A stretch of DNA of 6,140 nucleotides from Eudoraea sp. (GTDB lineage: Bacteria; Bacteroidota; Bacteroidia; Flavobacteriales; Flavobacteriaceae): assembly GCA_013042125.1 (NCBI GenBank), contig JABDQS010000106.1, positions 1-6,140 of the forward strand. The letters are read 5' to 3'. A program made the translations under genes and the position numbers. Shown in pieces: positions 1 through 6,140 of the stretch. Each line of letters begins with the position of its first letter. Position 1 is the first letter of the stretch. The notes under the pieces are model-generated. The model had not been told where the DNA came from, searched no databases, and saw only the letters and a program-made list of their open reading frames with translations.

Positions 1-186
1 ATCATTTATTTTTAAAACCTTGCTCACTCCGTATGTGGCCAGAGAGGAATTGTCTTCAATATTAAAACTCACTGCGGTAACCGTGGTGCCCATTTCCTGA
101 GCTACTTTATGAGCATAAGAAGCGGCTTCGAATGCACTCTTTTTAAATTTTCCGTTTTCGGATTCGGTATATACAAGTACTGACAT
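1..186 (-). CDS. etfA: Electron transfer flavoprotein alpha subunit (EtfA), N-terminal 62 residues, truncated by window edge
   Basis: The minus-strand frame opens with ATG at 186-184 and stays open to position 1, giving 62 codons that begin MSVLVYTESENGKFKKSAFE. This matches the N-terminal alpha/beta nucleotide-binding domain of ETF alpha: a first beta strand (VLVYTE), a helix rich in small residues (SAFEAASYAHKVAQEM, residues 17-32) and a second strand (TVTAVSF, 35-41). The FAD-binding C-terminal domain lies outside the window. In the known family, EtfA and EtfB form a soluble heterodimer that passes electrons from acyl-CoA dehydrogenases to ETF:quinone oxidoreductase. The gene starts 36 bases after the etfB stop on the same strand with no terminator between them, so the two are very probably co-transcribed in the order etfB-etfA. 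No Shine-Dalgarno sequence is obvious, as is usual in Bacteroidota. The truncation is only the window edge, not a broken gene. Confidence 0.93.
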   Translation of the reverse strand, partial: MSVLVYTESENGKFKKSAFEAASYAHKVAQEMGTTVTAVSFNIEDNSSLATYGVSKVLKIND

Positions 187-222
187 ATGTGGATTCTTTC
201 TGTTTTATGTAAGGGAGAATGT

Positions 223-969
223 TTAAATTACTTTTGCTTCGTTATGCAAGAGATCAATGAGTTCCTGAATGTTTTCAGGATCCACTAATTTCACTGCTCC
301 TTTTGGAGCAGGCTTATCAAAGCTCTTATCTGCTGTAGCCTGAGTGGCGTCTACCGGTTCTACAACATTTAGTGTTTTCTTCCGGGCCATCATAATACCC
401 CTCATATTGGGAATACGAAGATCACTCTCCTCAACCAATCCTTTCTGACCCCCAACGATCAGCGGAAGTGAGGTAGATAAGGTCTCTTTTCCCCCATCTA
501 TTTCACGAGTGGCTGTGGCTTTGTCGCCCTCTATTTCCAAACCTATGCAGGTATTCACAAAATTCATGTTTAGCAAAGCAGCTATGATCCCGGGAACCAT
601 TCCACCGTTGTAATCGATAGATTCTCTCCCTGCAATAACGAGGTTATATTCGCCATTTTTGATAACCTCTGCCAATTGCTGTGCTACAAAAAAGCCATCG
701 GTAGGCTCTGCATTGATGCGTATAGCCTCATCTGCACCTATAGCCAATGCCTTACGCATGGTGGGCTCTACAGTTGCGCCACCAACGGTTGCTACATGTA
801 CAGTAGCACCTTGTTTTTCTTTAAACCACATGGCGCGGGTTAGACCAAACTCGTCGTTTGGGTTGATCACAAACTGCACTCCGGTAGTATCGAACTGGGT
901 TTTATCCTGACTAAAGTTGATCTTGGAGGTCGTATCCGGAACATTGCTGATACAAACTAATATTTTCAT
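223..969 (-). CDS. etfB: Electron transfer flavoprotein beta subunit (EtfB), complete
   Basis: The gene encodes 248 residues, close to the usual 245-265 for ETF beta. It starts MKILVCISNVPDTTSKI, the typical first strand, followed by the NPNDE nucleotide-binding segment (residues 36-40). An AGRESIDYNGGMVPG segment follows (113-127). The family signature region comes next: TREIDGGKETL (154-164), the LPLIVGG strand (168-174), and LRIPNMRGIMMARKK (184-198), which contains the conserved ARKK end of the signature and lies near the loop that docks acyl-CoA dehydrogenases in studied ETFs. EtfB binds AMP in classical ETFs and forms the flavoprotein heterodimer with EtfA in the cytoplasm. The hydrophilic tail after residue 205 wraps the partner in known structures. 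The ATG at 969-967 is the natural start, since the protein aligns with the family from residue 1. Whether this ETF is of the classical or electron-bifurcating type cannot be decided from this window; no bifurcation partner (Bcd, FixCX, CarC) is in view. Confidence 0.95.
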   Translation of the reverse strand: MKILVCISNVPDTTSKINFSQDKTQFDTTGVQFVINPNDEFGLTRAMWFKEKQGATVHVATVGGATVEPTMRKALAIGADEAIRINAEPTDGFFVAQQLAEVIKNGEYNLVIAGRESIDYNGGMVPGIIAALLNMNFVNTCIGLEIEGDKATATREIDGGKETLSTSLPLIVGGQKGLVEESDLRIPNMRGIMMARKKTLNVVEPVDATQATADKSFDKPAPKGAVKLVDPENIQELIDLLHNEAKVI

Positions 970-1004
970 AAGAAGACATTATTTTTTAATGATAATTAAG
1001 GGTG

Positions 1005-1032
1005 TAAAGATAGCTAATAAAATTCAAAAATA
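1005..1032 (-). promoter_or_regulatory. Candidate promoter(s) for etfBA
   Basis: Two elements resembling the Bacteroidota -7 consensus TAnnTTTG occur on the minus strand upstream of etfB. TATTTTTG (1032-1025) matches fully and would give a leader of roughly 50 bases. TATCTTTA (1012-1005) matches except for the last base and would give a leader of about 30 bases. Neither has a clear TTG at the -33 distance of 19-21 bases. The sequence cannot say which is used. Confidence 0.45.
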
Positions 1033-1033
1033 C

Positions 1034-1045
1034 TATGCATGCATA
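1034..1045. repeat. Perfect 12-bp palindrome, possible operator between etfB and pdhB
   Basis: TATGCATGCATA is its own reverse complement and lies in the divergent intergenic region. It sits immediately upstream of one candidate etfB -7 element, and over the place where the -33 element of the other would lie. That position suits a binding site for a dimeric regulator of etfBA. It is about 57 bases upstream of the pdhB -7 element. The short length and the AT-rich alternating sequence mean that chance is a real alternative. Confidence 0.35.
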
Positions 1046-1101
1046 ATAAAATTTTAAATTGATTTTACTCTTTCCAACGGTCGTTTTGAAGGATTATTTC
1101 C

Positions 1102-1109
1102 TATTTTTG
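1102..1109 (+). promoter_or_regulatory. Candidate -7 element of the pdhB promoter
   Basis: TATTTTTG matches the Bacteroidota primary sigma factor -7 consensus TAnnTTTG exactly. Transcription would begin near 1114-1116, leaving a leader of about 35 bases before the ATG at 1151. No TTG is found at the expected -33 distance; the nearest upstream TTG (1086-1088) is only 13 bases away. The -7 call is therefore stronger than the promoter as a whole. Confidence 0.55.
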
Positions 1110-1150
1110 TTCGCATTTTGATAAGTACGAACGTTGAGAAAAACGAGTAT

Positions 1151-2128
1151 ATGAAGACATTACAATTTCGAGAAGCCATTGTAGAGGCCATGTCTGAGGA
1201 GATGAGAAGAGATGATACTATTTATCTAATGGGAGAGGAAGTGGCAGAATACAACGGGGCCTATAAGGCGTCTAAGGGAATGCTGGATGAATTTGGTCCG
1301 GCACGCGTCATCGATACCCCGATCTCTGAATTAGGATTTTCCGGAATAGGAGTAGGTTCTGCCATGGTAGGGAACAGGCCTATCATAGAATTCATGACCT
1401 TTAATTTTGCATTGGTTGGGATAGATCAGATCATAAACAATGCCGCAAAGATCAGACAAATGTCTGGCGGTCAATTTAATTGCCCAATAGTTTTCAGGGG
1501 CCCAACTGGTTCTGCAGGTCAGCTCGCAGCCACACACTCACAGGCTTTTGAAAGCTGGTATGCCAATTGCCCCGGCTTAAAGGTTGTAGTGCCTTCTAAT
1601 CCTAATGATGCGAAAGGATTATTAAAATCAGCCATCCGCGATGATGATCCGGTGATCTTTATGGAATCTGAGCAGATGTACGGAGATAAAGGTGAAGTGC
1701 CAGAAGGAGAATATACCATTCCTATAGGAGTAGCCGAGATCAAAAGAGCTGGTACAGATGTTACAATCGTTTCTTTCGGAAAAATTATCAAGGAAGCCTA
1801 TAAGGCAGCGGAGGAATTGGAAAAAGAAGGAATAAGCTGTGAGATCATTGATCTTAGAACTGTTAAACCGATGGACAATGAGGCTATTTTGAAATCTGTT
1901 AAAAAGACAAACCGCTTGGTAGTCCTTGAAGAAGCCTGGCCATTTGGTAATGTGGCAACAGAGATCACCTATCTGGTACAATCCAAAGCATTTGACTACT
2001 TAGATGCACCTGTAGTAAAGATCAACACGGCCGATACTCCGGCACCCTATTCGCCCGTTCTTTTGCAGGAATGGTTGCCGAATCATGAGGACGTTGTTAA
2101 GGCAGTTAAAAAAGTAATGTATAAATAA
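1151..2128 (+). CDS. pdhB: Pyruvate dehydrogenase complex E1 component, beta subunit
   Basis: The gene encodes 325 residues, the normal E1-beta length. With E1-alpha this subunit forms the thiamine-diphosphate-dependent alpha2beta2 enzyme that decarboxylates pyruvate and hands the acetyl group to the lipoyl domain of E2. Visible landmarks are LMGEEVAEYNGAYK (26-39), DTPISE (55-60) whose Glu60 matches the glutamate that activates the cofactor aminopyrimidine ring, EFMTFNF (80-86), VFRGPTG (114-120), and ATHSQAFESW (127-136) with the conserved active-site-region His129. The transketolase C-terminal domain follows from about residue 200 (VTIVSFG, IIDLRTVKPMD, VVLEEAWP). The DTPISE, MSGG and YLDAP motifs favour a pyruvate E1 over a branched-chain 2-oxoacid E1, though the two are close relatives. 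The frame extends upstream to a TTG at 1118, but family similarity begins at MKTLQFREAI, so ATG 1151 is chosen. E1-alpha and E2 are not adjacent, a split commonly seen in flavobacteria. A terminator follows directly. Confidence 0.95.
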   Translation: MKTLQFREAIVEAMSEEMRRDDTIYLMGEEVAEYNGAYKASKGMLDEFGPARVIDTPISELGFSGIGVGSAMVGNRPIIEFMTFNFALVGIDQIINNAAKIRQMSGGQFNCPIVFRGPTGSAGQLAATHSQAFESWYANCPGLKVVVPSNPNDAKGLLKSAIRDDDPVIFMESEQMYGDKGEVPEGEYTIPIGVAEIKRAGTDVTIVSFGKIIKEAYKAAEELEKEGISCEIIDLRTVKPMDNEAILKSVKKTNRLVVLEEAWPFGNVATEITYLVQSKAFDYLDAPVVKINTADTPAPYSPVLLQEWLPNHEDVVKAVKKVMYK

Positions 2129-2150
2129 GGACGAAATTTTAAAAGCTTTA

Positions 2151-2187
2151 AAGAACTTCGTCGACCAGGAACTGACGAAGTTTTTTT
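2151..2187 (+). terminator. Rho-independent terminator after pdhB
   Basis: AACTTCGTC (2154-2162) pairs perfectly with GACGAAGTT (2174-2182), a 9-bp stem that can extend to 12 pairs (2151-2162 with 2174-2185, including one G-T). The loop has 11 bases, and the T run at 2181-2187 begins within the 3' arm. It starts 22 bases after the pdhB stop and should isolate pdhB from the gene downstream. Confidence 0.9.
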
Positions 2188-2218
2188 GTTTCCATCTGAT
2201 GGGGCACCAGGGTAATAA

Positions 2219-2248
2219 TTGTTTCAACTATTGCGTTCCTTATGTTTA
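2219..2248 (+). promoter_or_regulatory. Promoter of the DUF5686 gene
   Basis: TTG at 2219-2221 is followed by exactly 19 bases and then TATGTTTA at 2241-2248. This fits the Bacteroidota pattern TTG-N19-21-TAnnTTTG except for the final A. It is the only promoter in the window with both elements at the right spacing. It lies just after the pdhB terminator, and transcription should begin near 2253. The upstream ATG at 2242 falls inside the -7 element, which helps fix the translation start at 2287. Confidence 0.65.
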
Positions 2249-2257
2249 ATGTTCATA

Positions 2258-2272
2258 CGATCTCGCAGATCG
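2258..2272 (+). promoter_or_regulatory. Small inverted repeat in the 5' leader of the DUF5686 gene
   Basis: CGATCT and AGATCG flank a CGC loop, a perfect 6-bp hairpin located between the predicted transcription start and the ATG at 2287. A further AGATCT (2281-2286) directly abuts the ATG, so the left arm (GATCT, 2259-2263) could pair with either copy of AGATC. The second pairing would place the start region in a helix. The structure is small and its role is unproven. Confidence 0.3.
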
Positions 2273-2286
2273 CAGAACAGAGATCT

Positions 2287-4782
2287 ATGAAAAAAATACT
2301 CTTTATACTCCTGCTTTTTATTGGCTCCATGATCTATGCCCAGACCAAGGTCAGTGGAATAGTGCTCGATGAAGGTGGTGAGCCGGTGGCCTTTGCCAAT
2401 GTCATCCTAAAGAATTCTTCCTCCGGTACCATTACCAATGATAATGGTAGGTTTTATCTGGAATCTGACGATACATATACTACCCTCGTAGTCTCTTTTA
2501 TAGGGTATGAAACCCAGGAGATAGAATTATCTTCAGCGGTCTCTTTTGATCTTACTATTGTATTACCCGAAGGGGGAGAACAATTAGATGAGGTAGTGAT
2601 ATACGTAGGGAAACGTTCCAAGAAAGACAATCCGGCCATTGACATCCTCAGAAAGATCTGGGCGAAAAAGAGGATCAACGGATTGCGAAAATTTAAACAA
2701 TACGAATACGACAAATACGAGAAAGTAGAATTCGACCTCAATACTATAGACAGTGCATTGATGAAAAGCAAGGTCTTCAAAGGACTCGAATTTGTCTTTG
2801 CAGATCTCGATACCTCCAGGATCACCGGAAAAACCTATTTACCCATTTTTCTGAATGAGGTTTTTTCTAAAGTTTATGGGAACAATGTCTTAAATCAGGA
2901 ACGTGAGGACGTGTTGGGCAACAAGAACTCGGGTTTTACGAATAACCAGGCAATTACAGCTTTTGTGCAAGATCTGTATTCTGATTACGATGTCTACGCC
3001 AATTACCTTAAATTTTTTGACAAGAGCTTTACAAGTCCCCTTTCGCGAACGGGAATAGACGTTTATAACTACGTGCTATCAGACAGTGCCTTTATAGAGA
3101 ATAAATGGTGCTATAATATTATTTATTACCCAAGACGTAAGAATGAGCTCACCTTTAAAGGCGACTTTTGGGTAAATGACACCACTTTTGCCATTAAAAA
3201 GATAAACCTGGAAGTGACCAAAAGTGCTAATATTAACTGGGTGAAGGAGGTCTATATTGAACAGGACTTTGAGGTGGTAAATGATTCCGTATTTCTTTTA
3301 AAGCGAGATTATATGCTTTCGGACTTCAGCATTAGTAAAAAGGAAAATTCGAGAGGGGTCTACGGGAAGCGAACTACGGTCTATGACAATTATTTATTCG
3401 ATGAACCAAAAACAGATGCGTTTTACAAAACCAGCTCAGATCCTTTTGATCCCTTGGTATTTGAGCGAGATAGTATCTTCTGGAACAACAACAGGCTGGA
3501 AGATCTGAACAAGGATGAAACAGGGATATACAAGATGCTGGATACCCTTAAGACGGTACCCAAATTTAAATCCTACTATAATTTGGTCAGTATCCTCGGC
3601 TCCGGCTATGTAGAGATAGACTCGTGGAATCTGGACATTGGTGATCTGTACAGTACTTTTGGCTATAATGATGCAGAAGGAATTCGGATAAGAGGAGGAG
3701 CGCGGACATATTTTGGACAAAACGACCTCTGGCGGCTCGAAGGATATATGGCCTACGGTTTTATGGACAAAAAGGTGAAACACGGTTTTTCTGCCAAGTG
3801 GTTGCTAGATAAAAAAAGCAGATTGATCATTTCAGGGGGAAATCGGCGCGATATAGAACAGCTGGGATTAAGCCTCACTGCTACAAACGATGTACTCGGA
3901 AGAAGCGTGGCCTCTTCGTCCGTGCTCACTGTTGGAAATAATGACAGATTAACAAACATCAATCTCACAACCCTTAATCTTGAAGCCGAGCCATTTACAA
4001 ATTTCAGGGTTCGGTTCGGTGGATCTTTGCGTAGCTTGAGTTCTGCTTTGCCAGACGCCTTTAGCCTGGAGTATATAGATCCCGAATCACCTACGGGCAC
4101 CTCCACGGAATTAAAGCAATTTGATCTTACCACTACCTTAATTTATACGCCCGGGAAACGCAGTATTGGGTATGGGGTAGAACGCCGCGAAGTAAATGAT
4201 GAATACGCCACCCTCCTCTTTAATTATACCCGTGGTGTGGAGGCCTTTCTGGAAAGTGATTTTAGTTATGCCAAATACCAATTTTCATATACACAACCAT
4301 GGCAGATAGGAGGATTTGGACAATTACTAAGCACCATCGAAATGGGGAAGACCACAGGCGCCGTACCCTTGAGTTTGTTGAATGTGGTACCGGGGAACCA
4401 AACCCTGTTCTCCCTCTATAATACCTTTCCAAATTTAGATTTTTACGAGTTCGTTACAGATACTTACGTTTCTCTCCATTTAGAACAAAATTTTAATGGG
4501 CGACTTTTCTCAAGGTTACCCCTTATTCGCGACTGGAATTTAAGGGAAATAGTAGGTCTACGAGGTGTTTGGGGTGAATTGTCTGATGACAATATCGCCT
4601 TGAACAGTCCCACCAATATACCGCTGGTGGCACCCACAGACAAGATATATTGGGAATACTCCCTGGGGGTCGGGAATATCTTCAAAATCTTCAGGATCGA
4701 TTTTAACTTTCGTGGAAACTATCTGGAAAATCCAGATGCCAGGGCTTTCAGTGTTACAGGAACCTTCGGATTTCATTTTTAA
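2287..4782 (+). CDS. DUF5686 / carboxypeptidase-regulatory-like domain outer-membrane protein, function unknown
   Basis: The gene encodes 831 residues, about the usual size for this Bacteroidota family. A signal peptide is clear: MKK, a hydrophobic core (ILFILLLFIGSMI), and a likely cleavage after Ala18 in YAQ. Residues 21-95 form a CarboxypepD_reg-like beta-sandwich (VSGIVLDEGGEPVAFANVIL, then GTITNDNGRF and VVSFIGYE). This fold also sits at the N-terminus of SusC-type TonB-dependent transporters. A TonB-box-like LDEVVIY follows (100-106). From about residue 114 the DUF5686 region begins (NPAIDILRKIWAKK, FKQYEYDKYEKVEFDL). From about 455 onward, alternating hydrophobic/polar strands, many aromatic residues and a terminal Phe (FGFHF) suggest an outer-membrane beta-barrel. 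I see no TonB plug domain, so it is not an ordinary TonB receptor. The frame opens at ATG 2242, but that codon lies in the promoter and would put 15 residues before the signal peptide, so 2287 is chosen. Family membership is well supported; substrate and role are unknown. Confidence 0.88.
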   Translation: MKKILFILLLFIGSMIYAQTKVSGIVLDEGGEPVAFANVILKNSSSGTITNDNGRFYLESDDTYTTLVVSFIGYETQEIELSSAVSFDLTIVLPEGGEQLDEVVIYVGKRSKKDNPAIDILRKIWAKKRINGLRKFKQYEYDKYEKVEFDLNTIDSALMKSKVFKGLEFVFADLDTSRITGKTYLPIFLNEVFSKVYGNNVLNQEREDVLGNKNSGFTNNQAITAFVQDLYSDYDVYANYLKFFDKSFTSPLSRTGIDVYNYVLSDSAFIENKWCYNIIYYPRRKNELTFKGDFWVNDTTFAIKKINLEVTKSANINWVKEVYIEQDFEVVNDSVFLLKRDYMLSDFSISKKENSRGVYGKRTTVYDNYLFDEPKTDAFYKTSSDPFDPLVFERDSIFWNNNRLEDLNKDETGIYKMLDTLKTVPKFKSYYNLVSILGSGYVEIDSWNLDIGDLYSTFGYNDAEGIRIRGGARTYFGQNDLWRLEGYMAYGFMDKKVKHGFSAKWLLDKKSRLIISGGNRRDIEQLGLSLTATNDVLGRSVASSSVLTVGNNDRLTNINLTTLNLEAEPFTNFRVRFGGSLRSLSSALPDAFSLEYIDPESPTGTSTELKQFDLTTTLIYTPGKRSIGYGVERREVNDEYATLLFNYTRGVEAFLESDFSYAKYQFSYTQPWQIGGFGQLLSTIEMGKTTGAVPLSLLNVVPGNQTLFSLYNTFPNLDFYEFVTDTYVSLHLEQNFNGRLFSRLPLIRDWNLREIVGLRGVWGELSDDNIALNSPTNIPLVAPTDKIYWEYSLGVGNIFKIFRIDFNFRGNYLENPDARAFSVTGTFGFHF

Positions 4783-4858
4783 GCTGAGCTCCTGCCTCTT
4801 TGATGTATACCTCTTCTTTTATAGTTAAAAAGTGCTTTTATATTCTAAACCGTTTTAC

Positions 4859-4866
4859 TACTTTTG
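4859..4866 (+). promoter_or_regulatory. Candidate -7 element of the hppA promoter
   Basis: TACTTTTG matches the Bacteroidota -7 consensus TAnnTTTG exactly and would start transcription near 4871, about 29 bases before the hppA ATG. No good TTG is found 19-21 bases upstream; that stretch reads CTTTTA. The rest of the 117-base gap between the DUF5686 gene and hppA is AT-rich, and I found no convincing terminator hairpin in it, so some read-through into hppA is possible. Confidence 0.6.
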
Positions 4867-4899
4867 CAGCCGTTTAAATAGTATAAATAACTAATCAAT

Positions 4900-6140
4900 A
4901 TGGAACTGATCATTACCCTATTACCGGCATTTGGTATTCTAGCCTTGCTGTTTGTCTTCTTAAAAAATATGTGGGTCTCCAAACAAGAAGTAGGAGATGC
5001 AAAAATGGCGAGGATCGCCAAAAATATCGCCGATGGGGCGATGTCTTTTTTAAAGGCGGAATATAAAATTTTAATAATTTTTGTGGCGGCTGTAGCTGTC
5101 CTTCTATACTTTAAAGGTGAGAATGAAGCCGGATCTAATGGAATGGTCGCTCTATCTTTTGCCGTAGGTGCCGTATGTTCTGCCTTAGCAGGGTTTATTG
5201 GTATGAGGGTAGCAACGAAAGCCAATGTGAGAACCACTCAGGCCGCCAGAACCTCCCTTGGAAAGGCTCTGGAAGTAGCATTTGCAGGAGGATCCGTAAT
5301 GGGTTTAGGTGTTGTAGGTTTAGGAGTTTTAGGATTGAGCTCATTATTTATGATCTATCAGAATATTTGGCCAGGTGCAGATAATGTATCTTTAGTATTG
5401 AATGTACTCTCAGGATTTTCATTAGGGGCTTCTTCTATTGCCCTTTTTGCCCGTGTAGGTGGAGGTATCTATACCAAAGCAGCTGATGTTGGGGCCGACC
5501 TTGTTGGGAAAGTGGAAGCAGGAATCCCAGAGGATCACCCGTTGAATCCGGCTACTATTGCAGATAACGTTGGGGATAATGTAGGAGATGTTGCCGGAAT
5601 GGGAGCAGATCTTTTTGAATCATATGTTGGGTCCATTATCGGAACCATGGTTTTGGGAGCTTATATTTTTACACCGGAGTTCGATGGACTTGGAGCCGTT
5701 TATTTACCATTGGTATTAGCAGCAGTAGGAATTATAATGTCTATTATAGGAACCTTCTTTGTTAAAGTAAAAGAAGGAGGAAATCCACAAACCGCGCTAA
5801 ATATTGGTGAATTTGGTTCTGCCGCATTAATGGTGATCGCCTCCTATTTCATTATTCATGCCATGATCCCGGATACGGTGGAAGGTTTGCCATTTGGTGC
5901 TTGGGGAGTATTTCTTGCTACCATCGCAGGACTAGTAGCGGGATTGGGAGTAGGGAAGATCACAGAATATTATACTGGTACAGGCACTAAACCAGTAAGT
6001 GGAATTGTAAGACAATCTGAAACTGGTGCAGCCACAAATATTATATCCGGCCTGGGTGTTGGGATGATGTCTACAGCGGTACCAATTTTATTGATAGCAG
6101 GTGCTATATTAGTTTCTCATCATTTTGCGGGACTTTATGG
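4900..6140 (+). CDS. hppA: Membrane-bound ion-translocating pyrophosphatase (mPPase), N-terminal 413 residues, runs off window
   Basis: From ATG 4900 the frame is open to the window end, 413 whole codons and two extra bases. The full protein normally has about 700-800 residues and 16 membrane helices; about ten hydrophobic segments are visible here (near 3-22, 56-71, 82-103, 125-153, 165-188, 230-257, 265-289, 305-324, 332-354 and 380-408). The family hallmark is intact: [20 protein letters not shown] (187-206), whose Asp196, Asp200 and Lys204 belong to the Mg-PPi site, then [10 protein letters not shown] (221-230) with further metal-binding aspartates. ADLFESY (236-242) places a glutamate, Glu240, at the helix-6 ion-gate position known from Na+-type enzymes. 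The enzyme couples PPi hydrolysis on the cytoplasmic side to H+ and/or Na+ export. The GNTT(A/K)A segment that shows K+ dependence lies beyond the window. The start is supported by the first helix ([13 protein letters not shown]) beginning at the usual distance. It is transcribed in the same direction as the DUF5686 gene, 117 bases away, apparently from its own promoter. Confidence 0.96.
   Translation, partial: MELIITLLPAFGILALLFVFLKNMWVSKQEVGDAKMARIAKNIADGAMSFLKAEYKILIIFVAAVAVLLYFKGENEAGSNGMVALSFAVGAVCSALAGFIGMRVATKANVRTTQAARTSLGKALEVAFAGGSVMGLGVVGLGVLGLSSLFMIYQNIWPGADNVSLVLNVLSGFSLGASSIALFARVGGGIYTKAADVGADLVGKVEAGIPEDHPLNPATIADNVGDNVGDVAGMGADLFESYVGSIIGTMVLGAYIFTPEFDGLGAVYLPLVLAAVGIIMSIIGTFFVKVKEGGNPQTALNIGEFGSAALMVIASYFIIHAMIPDTVEGLPFGAWGVFLATIAGLVAGLGVGKITEYYTGTGTKPVSGIVRQSETGAATNIISGLGVGMMSTAVPILLIAGAILVSHHFAGLY

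Noticed and set aside
659..910. Open frame of 83 codons on the plus strand inside etfB
   Set aside because: It lies wholly opposite a well-recognised gene, has no family resemblance and is Cys/Ser/Ala-rich in the way antisense frames often are.
1118..1150. Eleven-residue N-terminal extension of pdhB from TTG 1118
   Set aside because: Family similarity starts at the ATG at 1151, and the TTG would lie only a few bases from the predicted transcription start.
1331..1981. Overlapping minus-strand open frames within pdhB
   Set aside because: They are antisense shadows of a highly conserved gene, and no promoter or recognisable protein supports them.
2131..2152. AAAGCTTT palindrome just after pdhB
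   Set aside because: At eight bases in an AT-rich stretch it is expected by chance; the real terminator hairpin lies just downstream.
2454..4776. Several minus-strand open frames of 70-126 codons opposite the DUF5686 gene
   Set aside because: They overlap each other and the real gene, and show no signal, domain or start context of their own.
4783..4858. Possible terminator for the DUF5686 gene
   Set aside because: Only GAGCTC and short CCTCTT direct repeats are present. I found no stem of useful length followed by a T run.
4845..5237. Minus-strand frame of 130 codons over the start of hppA
   Set aside because: It covers the hppA promoter and N-terminus on the opposite strand and has no recognisable domain. 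The plus frame is unmistakably a membrane pyrophosphatase.
5175..5384. Plus-strand frame of 69 codons inside hppA
   Set aside because: It is an out-of-frame reading within a conserved membrane protein gene.

Overview
The window reads as ordinary chromosomal DNA from a member of the Bacteroidota, most likely Flavobacteriaceae. Three things point that way. The protein sequences are of flavobacterial type: a stand-alone PDH E1-beta, a CarboxypepD_reg-like/DUF5686 outer-membrane protein, and an mPPase with the LFESYVG version of transmembrane helix 6. The upstream regions carry the Bacteroidota sigma factor -7 motif TAnnTTTG and no obvious Shine-Dalgarno sequences. The base composition is moderately AT-rich. 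I see no mobile element, CRISPR array, tRNA or rRNA, and no sign of recent transfer.

Layout. Minus strand, positions 1-969: an etfB-etfA operon for the electron transfer flavoprotein, with etfB complete and etfA cut by the left edge. Positions 970-1150: a divergent promoter region holding a perfect 12-bp palindrome. Plus strand, 1151-2128: pdhB, the E1-beta subunit of pyruvate dehydrogenase, followed by a strong intrinsic terminator at 2151-2187. Then 2287-4782: an 831-residue secreted outer-membrane protein of the DUF5686 family with its own well-formed promoter (TTG, 19-nt spacer, TATGTTTA). Finally 4900 to the right edge: hppA, a membrane-bound ion-pumping pyrophosphatase, incomplete at its 3' end and preceded by a perfect -7 element.

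Functionally, three of the four loci belong to central energy metabolism. ETF carries electrons from acyl-CoA dehydrogenases toward quinone, PDH makes acetyl-CoA and NADH from pyruvate, and the pyrophosphatase turns PPi hydrolysis (PPi is released, for example, by fatty-acid activation and biosynthesis) into an ion gradient. The DUF5686 protein is the one member without an established function. Each plus-strand gene appears to have its own promoter, so this is a neighbourhood of separately transcribed genes, not one operon.

Two starts are set downstream of the longest open frame: pdhB at 1151 rather than the TTG at 1118, and the DUF5686 gene at 2287 rather than the ATG at 2242, which lies inside its promoter. 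I found no convincing new biological system. The most worthwhile leads are the DUF5686 protein with its TonB-box-like segment and the palindrome between etfB and pdhB.
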